The position numbers were made by a program, and so were the translations under genes. Below the pieces are notes generated by a model, which had not been told where the DNA came from, did no database searches, and saw only the letters and a program-made list of their open reading frames with translations. This document shows positions 49,698 to 59,689 of a stretch of DNA of 64,000 nucleotides, in pieces. The stretch is from a candidate division Hyd24-12 bacterium UBA6080 (lineage in GTDB: Bacteria; Fermentibacterota; Fermentibacteria; Fermentibacterales; JCC-6): assembly GCA_002436025.1 (NCBI GenBank), contig DIXM01000001.1:1-64000 (forward strand). The letters are read 5' to 3'. Each line of letters starts with the position of its first letter. Position 1 is the stretch's first letter.

Positions 49698-51257
49698 TTA
49701 ACGCCCGGGCACTGAGGCCCAGGGATCCACCCGTTCAATGGCGGTGGTGTCCATCTCAACGCCCAGTTCAAGGGTGAGACTGTCTATGAATTCGGTGAAA
49801 AAAGGTTCGAAACGGCTTCGGAAGAGATCAAGCTCAACCAGTTCGTAAACCGTTTCCAGTGGAAGCGTTTCGGGGGGTGCGACGGCAACCACCCGGAAGT
49901 ATGCAGCAAGGTCCTCGCCGGATTCAACGGGTCCCTGAAAAGTTCCGGGAAGGGCGGAAAAAACCGGTTCACCCAGAACAGCGCCAAAGGCTTCCATGGG
50001 TTGAAGTGGTGTTGGAACAAGGTTTCCGAATGAGTCGGTCATGGACTGGAATTCCCCGAGATCGGAAAAATCCAGGGCTGACAGCAGCTGGGGAAGACGG
50101 CTCTGATCAACGTAGGCGAGCAGAACGCTTCGTCTTTCGGGAAGAGAGTACCGTTCAGGGGTATCGGAGTAAAACTGGGCGACCTGCAGGCTGTCGGGCA
50201 TGGCCGGGATGATCACCCTCTCCCTCACCAGAGCTTCGGTACGGGCGTAGTCGATGGTCGAAATGGGAACAACGGCGCCCTGCGAACGGGCAATACCGGC
50301 AAGGGCCATCGAGCGTGAGGTGGAAAGCACCACGAACCAGAGCGCAGTGACCGGGTCGGCGGACGATGCATGCAGGTTGAACGCAGAAAGCTCTGGAGGA
50401 ACACCATCGGGGAAGGAACGGTACGAGACTCGTTCCAGGATGTCGGTCATGTCTCCCGCAGTCAGCTGTCCACCGTTCCAGAAGGCAAGTACCGTTTCGT
50501 CAGAGCATGTCTGCGGTGAACCCGTGGCGAACAGGTTGAGTTCGGGGGCGTTCACTGTCACCCCGGCCACCCTCTCGACCTCCCAGCCGAAGAGCGACAT
50601 CCCCGAGTTCTGGTCGGGAACGGCCTTCGCGTCAGTGGGGACCGAAAGACCCACCAGCCAGGCCCCGTAACGGGGCAGAACCTGGACATCCCCGTTGTCA
50701 AGCAGTTGACGGAACGCTGATGTGAACTGCCAGGGCGGCCCGGACATTTTTCTGTAGCTTGTGCCCGATCCGCCGCTCCAGGGGGCGGAAAGGCTTCCGC
50801 CGGGGTCAGAGGGTCCGGATGACGTCCACATGGCAGCGACCTGACGGGCTGTGACGCTGTCCTCCAGAAGAACGACATGGATCGAGTACACAGTGGAATC
50901 GAGGCCTGCAAGAACGGGCTCGGGATCGAACGCCATCGCCAGGCTCCTGGTAATGGAATCGGAAAGCCAGGCCGTCTCGTAAAGAGCTACCCAGAATTCG
51001 GTGTCTGAGGCGGGAGCCATATCGCATGCAGTCAGAAGAAGCCTTTTTGTTACCATGCTGCGCATCAGTTCGAGCCTGCCGCCCGGTTCAAGTACGGCCA
51101 CCTGCCTGTCCGGGGCCAGGCCGTTAAATGCATCCAGAAAGTCTTCCACGGTGATGTCCTGCCCGGCCACGGTACCGAGCCTGTCCGGTGAGCCTCCGCA
51201 TGAAACAAGCAGACCGGTGAAAAAAAAGAACACAAATATCCTATTCAAGAGCCCCAT
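49698..51257 (-). CDS. SurA/PpiC-related lipoprotein
   Basis: The product has 519 residues from ATG 51257 (CAGGAGAGG upstream); a longer open frame to 51464 runs back into mfd and is not used. The signal has a lipobox (TGLLVSC). RLGTVAGQDITVEDFLDAFNGL is the SurA-type N-terminal segment. YSIHVVLLEDSVTARQVAAMW is a parvulin-like start, but the catalytic domain is not well kept, so it may be a pure chaperone anchored to the outer membrane. It overlaps the mfd stop by 17 bases. Confidence 0.7.
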   Translation of the reverse strand: MGLLNRIFVFFFFTGLLVSCGGSPDRLGTVAGQDITVEDFLDAFNGLAPDRQVAVLEPGGRLELMRSMVTKRLLLTACDMAPASDTEFWVALYETAWLSDSITRSLAMAFDPEPVLAGLDSTVYSIHVVLLEDSVTARQVAAMWTSSGPSDPGGSLSAPWSGGSGTSYRKMSGPPWQFTSAFRQLLDNGDVQVLPRYGAWLVGLSVPTDAKAVPDQNSGMSLFGWEVERVAGVTVNAPELNLFATGSPQTCSDETVLAFWNGGQLTAGDMTDILERVSYRSFPDGVPPELSAFNLHASSADPVTALWFVVLSTSRSMALAGIARSQGAVVPISTIDYARTEALVRERVIIPAMPDSLQVAQFYSDTPERYSLPERRSVLLAYVDQSRLPQLLSALDFSDLGEFQSMTDSFGNLVPTPLQPMEAFGAVLGEPVFSALPGTFQGPVESGEDLAAYFRVVAVAPPETLPLETVYELVELDLFRSRFEPFFTEFIDSLTLELGVEMDTTAIERVDPWASVPGR

Positions 51258-54200
51258 CCTCTCCTGATCCTGACCTTGCGGCTTTGTAATCTTTGAATAT
51301 ACGCAAAACACTGGAAAGAGTTTCCTTTTCTTCCTCATCGAAAGCCCCGGAAGTGCGCCTGTGAAGCAGGAGTCTCCCCGTGGATTCATCGGAGGCAACC
51401 CATCCCCGACCGGCAAGAGTTTGAGCTTTTTCCCTTCTGGGGCCCTCTCCCGCGGCAAAAACAAGCCTGATCACCCCGGATGAGGCCACAACCTCCTCCA
51501 GACCGGCCTCACGTGCCAGAAGATGAAAGCGCGAGCGCCGGGCGACTCCCGCCACGGGTTCGGGGATCTCGCCGAAACGGTCCTGGATGTATGAGAGCCA
51601 GTCGTCTATCGTGCTCTCACTCGCGGCCCGCCAGACCCAGCGGTAGAGGTTCACCCTCTCCGATGTGTCGGGCATGTACTCTTCAGGAATGTAGGCCCGG
51701 CCCGGCACCTCCACCCTCACCGATCTGGAGACCAGAGTCTTTTCGCCCTTCAATTGCTCCACTTCCCGGGCAAGAAGCTCCTCGAAAAGCCCGTATCCGA
51801 CGGCGTCGATATGACCGTGCTGACCGGCGCCGAGAAGCTCGCCTCCCCCCCTGATCTCGAGGTCCCGCATTGCCACGTGCCAGCCCGAACCGAGCTGGGT
51901 GTAACGTTGGACGGCCTCGAGCCTTCCCCGGCTCTCCTGCTTCAGTTTTGTCCTTCCGCCGGGGGTGAGGAGGTAGCAGTACGCCTGGTGGTGGCTTCTG
52001 CCGACCCTCCCTCTGAGCTGGTAGAGCTCGGCCAGACCGAAAGCATGGGCATTGTCGATGAAAATTGTGTTGACCCGGGGCAGATCGAGACCCGACTCGA
52101 TTATGGATGTGCAGAGAAGGATGCGGTACCGCCCCTCGATGAATGAGTGCATGACCTCTTCGAGTTGTGAGGGGGGCATCTGTCCATGCCCCACGACAAT
52201 GTCAGCGTCCACGATCGATTCAAGCCGTTCCCTGGCCTTTTCAAGGGACTGGACCCTGTTATGGACGAAAAACACCTGACCGTCACGCTCCAGTTCGCGC
52301 TCCACAGCTCTTCTTATGATCGCGGTCTCCCATGGGATGATCTCGGTCTGAATGGGATACCTGTCCCTGGGAGGGGTTGTGATGAGGCTGATGCTGCGGA
52401 AACCGGAAAGGGACATGTGAAGCGTTCGCGGAATGGGTGTGGCGGTCATTGAGATCGTATCCACGTTTGACCGTATCTCCCTCAGGTACTCCTTCTGAGC
52501 GACACCGAACCTGTGTTCCTCATCAACTATGAGAAGGCCCAGATCGTTGAATCGAACATCCTTCTGAAGCAGACGGTGGGTGCCGACGACTATGTTCACC
52601 CGGCCTTCGGCGAGTCCCCTCAGGATCACCTTCTGCTCAGCCGGTGTCTGGAACCGGCTGAGCAGGCAAACAGTGACCGGGAACTCTGCGGTCCTGTCGC
52701 GGAAGGTGTTGTAGTGCTGCTCGGCAAGGATCGTGGTGGGCACCAGCACGGCGACCTGCCTTCCGGCCTCAGCGGCACGGAACGCTGCCCTGACAGCGAC
52801 CTCGGTCTTTCCGAACCCCACGTCTCCACAGACCAGCCTGTCCATCGGTGCCGGAAGATCGAAGTCGGCAAGCACCGAAGCTATTGCCCTGGCCTGATCA
52901 GGGGTCTCCTCGTATGGAAAGCTTTCCACAAGGGACTGCATGTGACGGCCGGGCGGGGGGAAAACCGGGCGGCTTCGGGCCTTTCTTTCCGCGTAGAGCA
53001 TGGCCAGTCTGCCCGCGATCTCACCGGCCCGTTTTTTTGCCCTTCCAAGCCTGCCCTGCCAGACCAGGCTTCCTATCCTGTCAAGGGAAGGGGCTGCGCC
53101 TGAAGGTGAAAGGTATTTCTTCACCTGGCCGAGTTCGTGCAGGGGCACCAGCAGTTTGTCGCCTCCGTCGTACTGGATCTCAAGGCAATCCCATGAACCG
53201 TCGTTGGTATCGATCCGCCTGATACCAAGAAAACGGCCTATTCCATGGGCTTCGTGGACCACGTAGCATCCCGGGGAGAACTCGTCCCAGTCCGAGACCA
53301 CCTGCCCCCCCCGGAACTTCCGTATCCGGTCGGGCCTCCTCCTGCGGCTGAGCAGCCCCCTCTCAACGAGGAACACGATGGGACCCACTGGTGTTTCAGG
53401 AGCGATGAAGCCCTGGGACAGGGAGGCCACCTCGATGCTGACCCACTCCCCGACCTCGACGGGCAGGAGCTCGCGGATGGTCTCCGTTTCGGCGCGCGTA
53501 TCGCAGGCGATGATTATCCGGTAGCCTTCGCCAAGCCAGCACCTGAACTGTCGTGTCATCTCCGCGGCGTGATCGGCAAATCCTGCGACAGGCGCAGTGG
53601 GCATGGAAAAATCGCATTCCCCGCCGGAAAAAGGCAGATGAACAAGCACCTGACCGGCCCGCTGCATGCCCTGGTCAAGCTCTTCCCATGATGCGTAGAG
53701 GTCGGGTGCGGAGAACGGCATGTCGGCGGGAAAGGAAGACAGTCTGGACTCAAGTGTTGATGCTACAGCGGATTCAAGCCGGTCCGGTTCAAGGAGAACA
53801 AGCGTTCCGATCGACGGGAGGTACTCGAGAAGCGTACCCGTTCCTGCGTTGAACAGGGGAACGAAATGCTCGATACCGGGAAAGTCGCAGCTGTCGGACA
53901 GCTGGTCCTCCAGGGGATGGCCGTCGGGGAGCGAGTCTATCGCTCTGTTCCAGTGTTCAGGTGTGAGAAAGAGTTCGCGGGCGGGGATGAGGACGACTTC
54001 CCTGACGCTTCGCACGCTTCTCTGGGACTGAGGGTCGAAAAGACGAAGAGACTCTATCTGATCATCCGAAAACTCGATCCTCACGGGGTTGGGCAAACCG
54101 TACGAGCCCACATCCACAACACCGCCCCTGCGGGACCACCTCCCCTGTTCAAAAACACCGGTCTCCCTTCTGTACCCGCCTGCAAGAAGCCACTCTCCAA

Positions 54201-54657
54201 GATCGTCCGGACAGAGCCTCATGCCTTCGCGAAGCGAAAGGAACGGAAAATCTGAAGGAGGTGGAAGCCTTTTCAGAAGCGCAGCGGCGGATGTGACCAC
54301 CAGTGTGGATGAATCGCCCCGGAGAAGACCGGCCATGCACTCCACCCGGTCAGCTATTACCCCCTGATGGGCTTCCTCACCATGGAAGGGAAGGGTTTCG
54401 TAGGATGGAAAAAAGAGGACCGGATCGGGAAGCAGCGCGGTGAGGTCATCTCTGATGGCCTCTGCCTCCCTCGTTCCGGGGACCACCACCATGGTGGGTC
54501 CCGCAAGCCTGTGGGCGGCCGCAATTGCCATTGACAGTGCGGCTCCCCCAAGACCTCCCATGGTGACCCGCCTGCCGCCCCCGGACGCAAGACGGTCCAG
54601 AAGGGGGGCAAAAACGGCGTCCCAGAAGCGTTCGTCGTGAAGGACAGGTTCAGCCAC
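51241..54657 (-). CDS. mfd: Transcription-repair coupling factor
   Basis: The product has 1138 residues, full size. The N-terminal UvrB-homology part is VVPGTREAEAIRDDLTALL, FFPSYETLPFHGEE. The RNA-polymerase-interaction segment is CYVVHEAHGIGRFLGI, IQYDGGDKLLVPLHEL. The RecG-like motor has CGDVGFGKTEVAVRAAF (Walker A), VDEEHRFGVAQKE, SMTATPIPRTLHMSL and RGRVGRSHHQAYCYLL. The TRCF domain is at the end (PDTSERVNLYRW). It removes stalled polymerase and recruits UvrA. Its start overlaps the gene upstream by eight bases. Confidence 0.95.
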   Translation of the reverse strand: MAEPVLHDERFWDAVFAPLLDRLASGGGRRVTMGGLGGAALSMAIAAAHRLAGPTMVVVPGTREAEAIRDDLTALLPDPVLFFPSYETLPFHGEEAHQGVIADRVECMAGLLRGDSSTLVVTSAAALLKRLPPPSDFPFLSLREGMRLCPDDLGEWLLAGGYRRETGVFEQGRWSRRGGVVDVGSYGLPNPVRIEFSDDQIESLRLFDPQSQRSVRSVREVVLIPARELFLTPEHWNRAIDSLPDGHPLEDQLSDSCDFPGIEHFVPLFNAGTGTLLEYLPSIGTLVLLEPDRLESAVASTLESRLSSFPADMPFSAPDLYASWEELDQGMQRAGQVLVHLPFSGGECDFSMPTAPVAGFADHAAEMTRQFRCWLGEGYRIIIACDTRAETETIRELLPVEVGEWVSIEVASLSQGFIAPETPVGPIVFLVERGLLSRRRRPDRIRKFRGGQVVSDWDEFSPGCYVVHEAHGIGRFLGIRRIDTNDGSWDCLEIQYDGGDKLLVPLHELGQVKKYLSPSGAAPSLDRIGSLVWQGRLGRAKKRAGEIAGRLAMLYAERKARSRPVFPPPGRHMQSLVESFPYEETPDQARAIASVLADFDLPAPMDRLVCGDVGFGKTEVAVRAAFRAAEAGRQVAVLVPTTILAEQHYNTFRDRTAEFPVTVCLLSRFQTPAEQKVILRGLAEGRVNIVVGTHRLLQKDVRFNDLGLLIVDEEHRFGVAQKEYLREIRSNVDTISMTATPIPRTLHMSLSGFRSISLITTPPRDRYPIQTEIIPWETAIIRRAVERELERDGQVFFVHNRVQSLEKARERLESIVDADIVVGHGQMPPSQLEEVMHSFIEGRYRILLCTSIIESGLDLPRVNTIFIDNAHAFGLAELYQLRGRVGRSHHQAYCYLLTPGGRTKLKQESRGRLEAVQRYTQLGSGWHVAMRDLEIRGGGELLGAGQHGHIDAVGYGLFEELLAREVEQLKGEKTLVSRSVRVEVPGRAYIPEEYMPDTSERVNLYRWVWRAASESTIDDWLSYIQDRFGEIPEPVAGVARRSRFHLLAREAGLEEVVASSGVIRLVFAAGEGPRREKAQTLAGRGWVASDESTGRLLLHRRTSGAFDEEEKETLSSVLRIFKDYKAARSGSGEDGALE

Positions 54658-55819
54658 GGTGGAAAAGGCGCTTCAGAAAACCGATGACTCCCTTTTGGGA
54701 TACCCGACCACGGGATCCGCTGTCACCTCTGAGCACGTCGAGGATCCGCCTGGAATCAACGTTCCTTTCAACCATCGCAAGAATTGAGGCAATCTTCTGA
54801 TCCTCATCGGGCTCGATCTTGAACACGTGGCCGGAAAGCCTGTCCGAGGAGCCCTGAAGGGTTACCGCCGTGTGGAAGAGGGGTATTCCGGAAGCCACGC
54901 AGGCGGCCTGTCTTCTCTGGTCGGGCTCGCCTCCGCAGACCACCACTGCGGACGGGCGCGGCCCCCCGGAGAGGGCCGAGACTATCACCGCATCAAGCAC
55001 TTCGGGCCGCGAGCGGCTCACGAGGAGGGCTCTCCCCTCCTCCCGGCCCATACGCGAAAGGACCTCGTCGGAGGAATCGAAGGCCGTGAGGAAGCCCGAA
55101 CCGTCCGAGCACACCATGCCGTCGAAGGCAAAAAGGGGCAGGGCGCCTATCTCTTTGGTTATGGATGCGATGGATGGCCTGGCTATCCGCTCTTCAAAGG
55201 GGAGCACGCCGAAAACCGGAACCCCTGCTCCCGCGAACCAGATTCCCAGAACGGAGGCGACCGGATCGTACTTCTCCGGTTTCACCCGGTTGATCACAAC
55301 ACCGAGGATAGGAACTCCGTGAGCTTTGAACAGGGCCTGGCAAAGACAGAAGCTGTCTATTGTGCTTCCGACTCCCCCGTCCAGCACAAGAATGACCGGA
55401 ATTCCCAGAAGGGACGCCACCTTTGCATTACCAAGATCGAACACCGACCCCACACCGGGGTGACCGGTCCCCTCAACCAGAACAAGACCGCTTTCCCTGC
55501 AGTGTTCCCTGAAGGCCCTCTTGACGGCGGCTTGTATCCCCCGGGGTTCCCCCGTGGTGATGAATCTCTCCGCGGCGCCCCGGGAGGCCAGCAGGGGCGT
55601 GGACTCGCCCTGGATGCCGGAAAGCCCCAGCGCCCTGGATATGAACCATGAATCCTGCCCAACCGATTCTCCGTCCACAACGGTGATCTTCTGGCCAAGT
55701 GGCTTGAAGAAGGACACCCCGCCAGGGACCATGGAGTTCAAAGCTCCCGAAAGACCAAGACAGAGGGTGGTCTTGCCGGCATCCTTGCCTGAGCCGGCGA
55801 TGTATACGCCCAGGCTCAT
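54650..55819 (-). CDS. BioD-like ATPase with DRTGG-type domain
   Basis: The product has 389 residues. The N-terminal half is a dethiobiotin-synthetase-like P-loop domain (GVYIAGSGKDAGKTTLCLGL, LVLVEGTGHPGVGSVFDL, GVVINRVKPEKYD). The middle to end (VLLVSRSRPEVLDAVIVSAL-type run, VVVCGGEPDQRRQAAC) resembles the DRTGG regulatory domain found in the N-terminal part of long phosphotransacetylases. A Pta catalytic domain is absent. It may be a regulator or sensor of acetyl metabolism. It overlaps both mfd and the M23 gene. Confidence 0.7.
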   Translation of the reverse strand: MSLGVYIAGSGKDAGKTTLCLGLSGALNSMVPGGVSFFKPLGQKITVVDGESVGQDSWFISRALGLSGIQGESTPLLASRGAAERFITTGEPRGIQAAVKRAFREHCRESGLVLVEGTGHPGVGSVFDLGNAKVASLLGIPVILVLDGGVGSTIDSFCLCQALFKAHGVPILGVVINRVKPEKYDPVASVLGIWFAGAGVPVFGVLPFEERIARPSIASITKEIGALPLFAFDGMVCSDGSGFLTAFDSSDEVLSRMGREEGRALLVSRSRPEVLDAVIVSALSGGPRPSAVVVCGGEPDQRRQAACVASGIPLFHTAVTLQGSSDRLSGHVFKIEPDEDQKIASILAMVERNVDSRRILDVLRGDSGSRGRVSQKGVIGFLKRLFHRG

Positions 55820-57222
55820 GTGTCTTCTCCGGTCGAAGGTGAAGCCTCGGGTTCAAAGGAGGGAACCGGAAGCGGCGCGCCACTGAGAATCGCCCAGGAT
55901 GACTCGAGAACGGGAAGCTGACGGACGAATGCCTGGAGTTCTTCGCCTTCGAGTGGATCCGAGGGGGGGACGATCTCATCGGCGGGATTCACATGTGTTC
56001 CGTTCTTCACCATTTCGAAGTGGACGTGTGGACCCGTGGAAAGCCCGGTGGAACCAACGTAGCCGATTATCTCGCCCTGACGGACATGGGTTCCCACGGC
56101 CTGGCCCTGCGCAAACCCGTTAAGATGGCCGTAAGCCGTTTCGTAACCGTTTGCGTGCCGTATTCTGACGAAGTTGCCGTAACCGCCCTGCCACTGCCTG
56201 ACAGTTATGACACCATCACCAACGGCGTAAATCTCGGTTCCCAGCGGGGCTGCATAGTCGGTTCCCCTGTGGGCCCTGGTGTAACCAAGGACAGGGTGGA
56301 GCCTGGCGCTTGAGAAGGGTGAACTCACCCTTCCGTATGGAACGGGCATCCTGAGGAACATTGTGCGAAGCGACGCGCCGTCGCGGTGGAAATGGTCGAG
56401 GTAGGCCTCGGTCGAACCCTCGGGGTAGAGGTAGAAAGGAAGGGCTTCAGCAAGCCCGCCCCCGGCGAAGCTGTACTTGGCCCCCAGTATCCTTAGAAAA
56501 CCCGACTCACCGTCTTCGGGATACCTGGTCTCCTCGATGAGTATCCAGAGGCTGTCGCCGACCCTCACATCGTAGTAGAAGTCGATGTCGTAGCAGAACA
56601 GACGGTCGGTGAGTTCATGCTGGAGTTCGGAGATGTATCCGACCGCCCTCGATGAATCCCGGGGGCTGAGGAGCATCCCCGTGGGTGTAAGGTCGGGAGG
56701 GAGAGCCGAATCCCAGAGGGCACCCCAGACCGTGGAGGTCACCCGGCACGTCACCGCTCTGGTCCTGATCCAGCTCTCCTGCGGTGAATACTCCCAGAGG
56801 CTTGGTGAGTCGCCGGTCCAGCAGACCCTGAAAAAACCCCTTCTGTTCCTGGGGTAGGCCCTCAACTCCGCCAGACGCCCCCTGTGGTAGACTGCAATGA
56901 TGGTGTCACCTGCCTGTTGTACGTTCCAGCCCAGGCTGTCCACCAGAAGCTCGCATGCCCTGGCGAAAGCATTCCCGGTGACGCCCGCGTCACGAAGGGC
57001 GCCGCCCAGAAAGCCTTCACCGATCACGCCTACGCATGTGTCGATGGTGTCCGCCATCACATGGAGAGCGTGTTCCCTTGTGTTTCCGATCCTGGCAAGA
57101 TCATCATGGTATGGCCAGGATGCCCCGCCCCCCCCGCTGTTTCCCTGGATGGAGAGACCGGTGACAAGGCCCGCAACTACGATGATCCCAACAGCCGCGA
57201 AGTTTCTTCTGCTTCTCAGCAA
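55816..57222 (-). CDS. M23-family peptidase (LytM domain)
   Basis: The product has 468 residues. It has an N-terminal membrane anchor (AVGIIVVAGLVTGLSI). The middle domain (VQQAGDTIIAVYHRGRLAEL, DIDFYYDVRVGDSLWILIEE) is the OapA/LysM-like region seen before M23. The peptidase domain has HRGTDYAAPLGTEIYA (zinc His and Asp), YGHLNGFAQ and GPHVHFE (second and third His). All zinc residues are present, so it should cut peptidoglycan cross-links. The tail is Pro/Ser-rich. Confidence 0.9.
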   Translation of the reverse strand: MLRSRRNFAAVGIIVVAGLVTGLSIQGNSGGGGASWPYHDDLARIGNTREHALHVMADTIDTCVGVIGEGFLGGALRDAGVTGNAFARACELLVDSLGWNVQQAGDTIIAVYHRGRLAELRAYPRNRRGFFRVCWTGDSPSLWEYSPQESWIRTRAVTCRVTSTVWGALWDSALPPDLTPTGMLLSPRDSSRAVGYISELQHELTDRLFCYDIDFYYDVRVGDSLWILIEETRYPEDGESGFLRILGAKYSFAGGGLAEALPFYLYPEGSTEAYLDHFHRDGASLRTMFLRMPVPYGRVSSPFSSARLHPVLGYTRAHRGTDYAAPLGTEIYAVGDGVITVRQWQGGYGNFVRIRHANGYETAYGHLNGFAQGQAVGTHVRQGEIIGYVGSTGLSTGPHVHFEMVKNGTHVNPADEIVPPSDPLEGEELQAFVRQLPVLESSWAILSGAPLPVPSFEPEASPSTGEDT

Positions 57223-57239
57223 CTCGATGGTACCTTCCG

Positions 57240-57860
57240 TCAGCTTCCGCCTGAGAAGAGCCTTTCACCGTAGTCACCAATGCCGGGACGTATGAACCAG
57301 TTCTCGTCAAGTTCCCTGTCCACGTTGGCGGTGATCAGCGTCAGCTCCGGAAACTGTCTCAGCTTTGCAATTCCTTCCGGAGCGGCAATAACGGTGACGA
57401 GGATCACGGATTCGACTTTTCTTTCCATGAGATAGCCCACAACGGAAGCTGCGGTTCCACCCGTTGCCAGCATGGGATCCAGAACGATGACCGTCCTTCC
57501 CGAGAGGTTCGGTATGCACTGGTACTGCCACTGGGCAAGACCGGTGTCCTCATCCCGTCTCAGTCCGACGAATGCGACGGGAGAGTCGGGCAGGATGTCC
57601 ATGAAGGGCTGGAGCAGACCGAGGCCGGCCCGGAGAATGGGAAGCAGTACGGGCGGGCGCCTCAGTACCTCTCCAAAGGTCGTTTCCAGAGGGGTTTCCA
57701 CCTCGACTGGCGTTGTGGGGAGGTTTCGTGTGGCCTCGACAGCCAGCAGACAACCCAGACGCTGGGTGTACGCCCTGAAGCGTGAAGGCGGAAAATCCTT
57801 GCAGCGCAGCCTTGTCACCAGGTCGCGGGCTATTGGATGCTCGAATTCGATCAGATCCAT
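57240..57860 (-). CDS. upp: Uracil phosphoribosyltransferase
   Basis: The product has 206 residues. The PRPP loop is IVLDPMLATGGTA, the substrate region PVLLPILRAGLGLLQ, and the uracil-binding end FIRPGIGDYGERLFS. It makes UMP from uracil and PRPP in salvage. It is the first gene of the long leftward run and divergent from tyrS, with about 90 bases between. Confidence 0.94.
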   Translation of the reverse strand: MDLIEFEHPIARDLVTRLRCKDFPPSRFRAYTQRLGCLLAVEATRNLPTTPVEVETPLETTFGEVLRRPPVLLPILRAGLGLLQPFMDILPDSPVAFVGLRRDEDTGLAQWQYQCIPNLSGRTVIVLDPMLATGGTAASVVGYLMERKVESVILVTVIAAPEGIAKLRQFPELTLITANVDRELDENWFIRPGIGDYGERLFSGGS

Positions 57861-57888
57861 GGAATGCGCCTTTCATACGATTTGTTTG

Positions 57889-57917
57889 TTGACAAGATAC
57901 TCTGAACTGCTTACTGT
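57889..57917 (+). promoter_or_regulatory. Likely promoter of tyrS
   Basis: TTGACA at 57889-57894, 17 bases, TACTGT at 57912-57917. The -10 box is weak. The start codon is 37 bases further on. Confidence 0.5.
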
Positions 57918-57953
57918 CGCCAGATGCGGAAGCAAACTTCGAAGGAAGGAACA

Positions 57954-59186
57954 ATGGAACTGCTTGCCTCTCTTAGTGAACGTGGCCTTGTCCACCAGAT
58001 GACGGGAACCGGCGGACTCCCGGCGTTCCTCAATGAAGCGCCCAGGGTCTTTTACGCAGGCTTCGACGCCACGGCGGACAGCCTTCATCTCGGACATCTC
58101 GTGCCTCTAATGGCCGCTGCTCACCTTCAAAGGGCCGGGCACAAACCCCTTGTCCTTGTCGGGGGCGCCACAGCCCTTGTGGGGGACCCCTCGGGCAGAA
58201 GCTCGGAGCGGTCCCTCCTGACAGCCGAGGATGTGAAGCAAAACGTCACCGCGCTGAAGGAACAGGTCGAAAGGTTCCTTGATTTCGGACCGGGCGGCGC
58301 TGAAATACTCGACAACGCTCAGTGGCTGATGGACCTCAACTACATCGCGTTCCTCCGGGACATCGGAAAGCACTTCAGCGTGAACAGGATGCTCACCGCC
58401 GACAGCGTCAGGACCAGGCTGGAAACGGGCCTGAGCTTCCTCGAGTTCAACTACATGCTCCTGCAGAGCTACGACTTTTTGCACCTTTTCCGCACCAGGG
58501 GCTGCCTTCTCCAACTTGGGGGCGCCGACCAGTGGGGAAACATCGTGGCCGGCGTCGATCTCGTGCGCAGAATGGCCGGTGTGGAGGCGCACGGCTTCAC
58601 CGTACCCCTGGTCACCACATCAACCGGTGAGAAGATGAGCAAGTCCCAGCCCGGAGGGGCTGTATGGCTCGACCCCGAAAAAACATCTCCCTACGATTAC
58701 TACCAGTTCTGGATAAACACGGACGACAGGGACCTTGGAAAATTCCTCAGGCTCTACACATTCCTGCCAATGGAGCAGGTGCGGGACCTCGAGTCTCAGA
58801 CCGGAGCCGACCTCAGGGGCGGCAAGGAAACACTTGCCTTCGAGGCCACGACCATCGCCCACGGCCGGAGTGAGGCTGAAGCGGCACGAAACGCCAGCAG
58901 AGCATTGTTCCAGGGAGCAGGAAACACGGATGACGCACCAACGTTCGCAGTGGGTCCCGAAACCGTCGCCAGGGGCGTTACGCTGCTTGAGCTTTTTGTC
59001 ATGGCCGGTCTGGCCCCATCCAAAGGTGAAGTGAGAAGGCTGTCGGAACAGGGCGGGCTCTATGCGGGTGGAAAAAGGGTCACGGACGCCCTGAAGCCCG
59101 TGACCCTTGATGACTTTTCAGACAGTGGCCTTCTTCTCAGGGCCGGCAAGAAAAGATACTGCAGGATAGTGATCGGCGAACAGTGA
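57954..59186 (+). CDS. tyrS: Tyrosyl-tRNA synthetase
   Basis: The product has 410 residues from ATG 57954, five bases after AAGGAAGGAAC; the longer start at 57924 has no site. Class I motifs: LHLGHLVPL (HIGH type) and KMSKS. Tyr binding: YAGFDATADSLHLGH, LLQSYDFLHL, QLGGADQWGNIVAG. The C-terminal S4-like domain is LLELFVMAGLAPSKGEVRRL. Bacterial TyrRS of the short TyrS type. Confidence 0.95.
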   Translation: MELLASLSERGLVHQMTGTGGLPAFLNEAPRVFYAGFDATADSLHLGHLVPLMAAAHLQRAGHKPLVLVGGATALVGDPSGRSSERSLLTAEDVKQNVTALKEQVERFLDFGPGGAEILDNAQWLMDLNYIAFLRDIGKHFSVNRMLTADSVRTRLETGLSFLEFNYMLLQSYDFLHLFRTRGCLLQLGGADQWGNIVAGVDLVRRMAGVEAHGFTVPLVTTSTGEKMSKSQPGGAVWLDPEKTSPYDYYQFWINTDDRDLGKFLRLYTFLPMEQVRDLESQTGADLRGGKETLAFEATTIAHGRSEAEAARNASRALFQGAGNTDDAPTFAVGPETVARGVTLLELFVMAGLAPSKGEVRRLSEQGGLYAGGKRVTDALKPVTLDDFSDSGLLLRAGKKRYCRIVIGEQ

Positions 59187-59194
59187 AACCCGGC

Positions 59195-59689
59195 TTACCT
59201 GCCGCCTGAACTTCCGCCCGAGCTTCCGCCCCGGCCGCCATCGGGAGTGGTGCCCCTGCCGCCTGAACTTCCGCCCGAGCTTCCGCCCGAGGGTCTGTTC
59301 TCGAGTGCCGTAACCCGGGATGTCAGTGTCGTGAGACGACCCTCGAGGCTTTCGATGACCTCGGTGAGGCTGTCTATCTGTGCCTGCTGTGCCTGGCCGT
59401 CCTCCATCATGCCGGAGACCTCAGCCTTCACAGAATCCACGCTCGCGTTGACGCCCTCGAACATCTCATCCATCTGGGGGAGCTGGAACTCGCCGGTTTC
59501 GCCGAACTGAAGCCCGTCCAGCTGATCCTCCATCTCCTCGATGCGTTCGGTCAGCTCTTCGCCGGTTGCAGACAGATCGCTGACCTGGCTGGACACCGAA
59601 GTGACCTTGTCTTCGACTTCCTTCACCCCGGGTACCTGGCAGGCTGCAAAGGCAAGGATCATCAGGACCGGTACGATGTAACGCTTCAT
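59195..59689 (-). CDS. Coiled-coil lipoprotein with Gly/Ser-rich end
   Basis: The product has 164 residues from ATG 59689 (GAGAGG upstream), overlapping the AMMECR1 stop. The signal has a lipobox (LMILAFAAC). Long coiled-coil heptads follow (VSSQVSDLSATGEELTERIE, LTEVIESLEGRLTTLTSRV). The tail repeats GGSSGGSSGGR twice, encoded by a direct DNA repeat. It resembles short Lpp-like or spacer lipoproteins. Function unknown; possibly it links the outer membrane to the cell wall. Confidence 0.7.
   Translation of the reverse strand: MKRYIVPVLMILAFAACQVPGVKEVEDKVTSVSSQVSDLSATGEELTERIEEMEDQLDGLQFGETGEFQLPQMDEMFEGVNASVDSVKAEVSGMMEDGQAQQAQIDSLTEVIESLEGRLTTLTSRVTALENRPSGGSSGGSSGGRGTTPDGGRGGSSGGSSGGR

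Noticed and set aside
51257..51464. Longer N-terminus for the SurA-like lipoprotein
   Set aside because: It would run 200 bases into mfd; the lipobox and ribosome site support the start at 51257.
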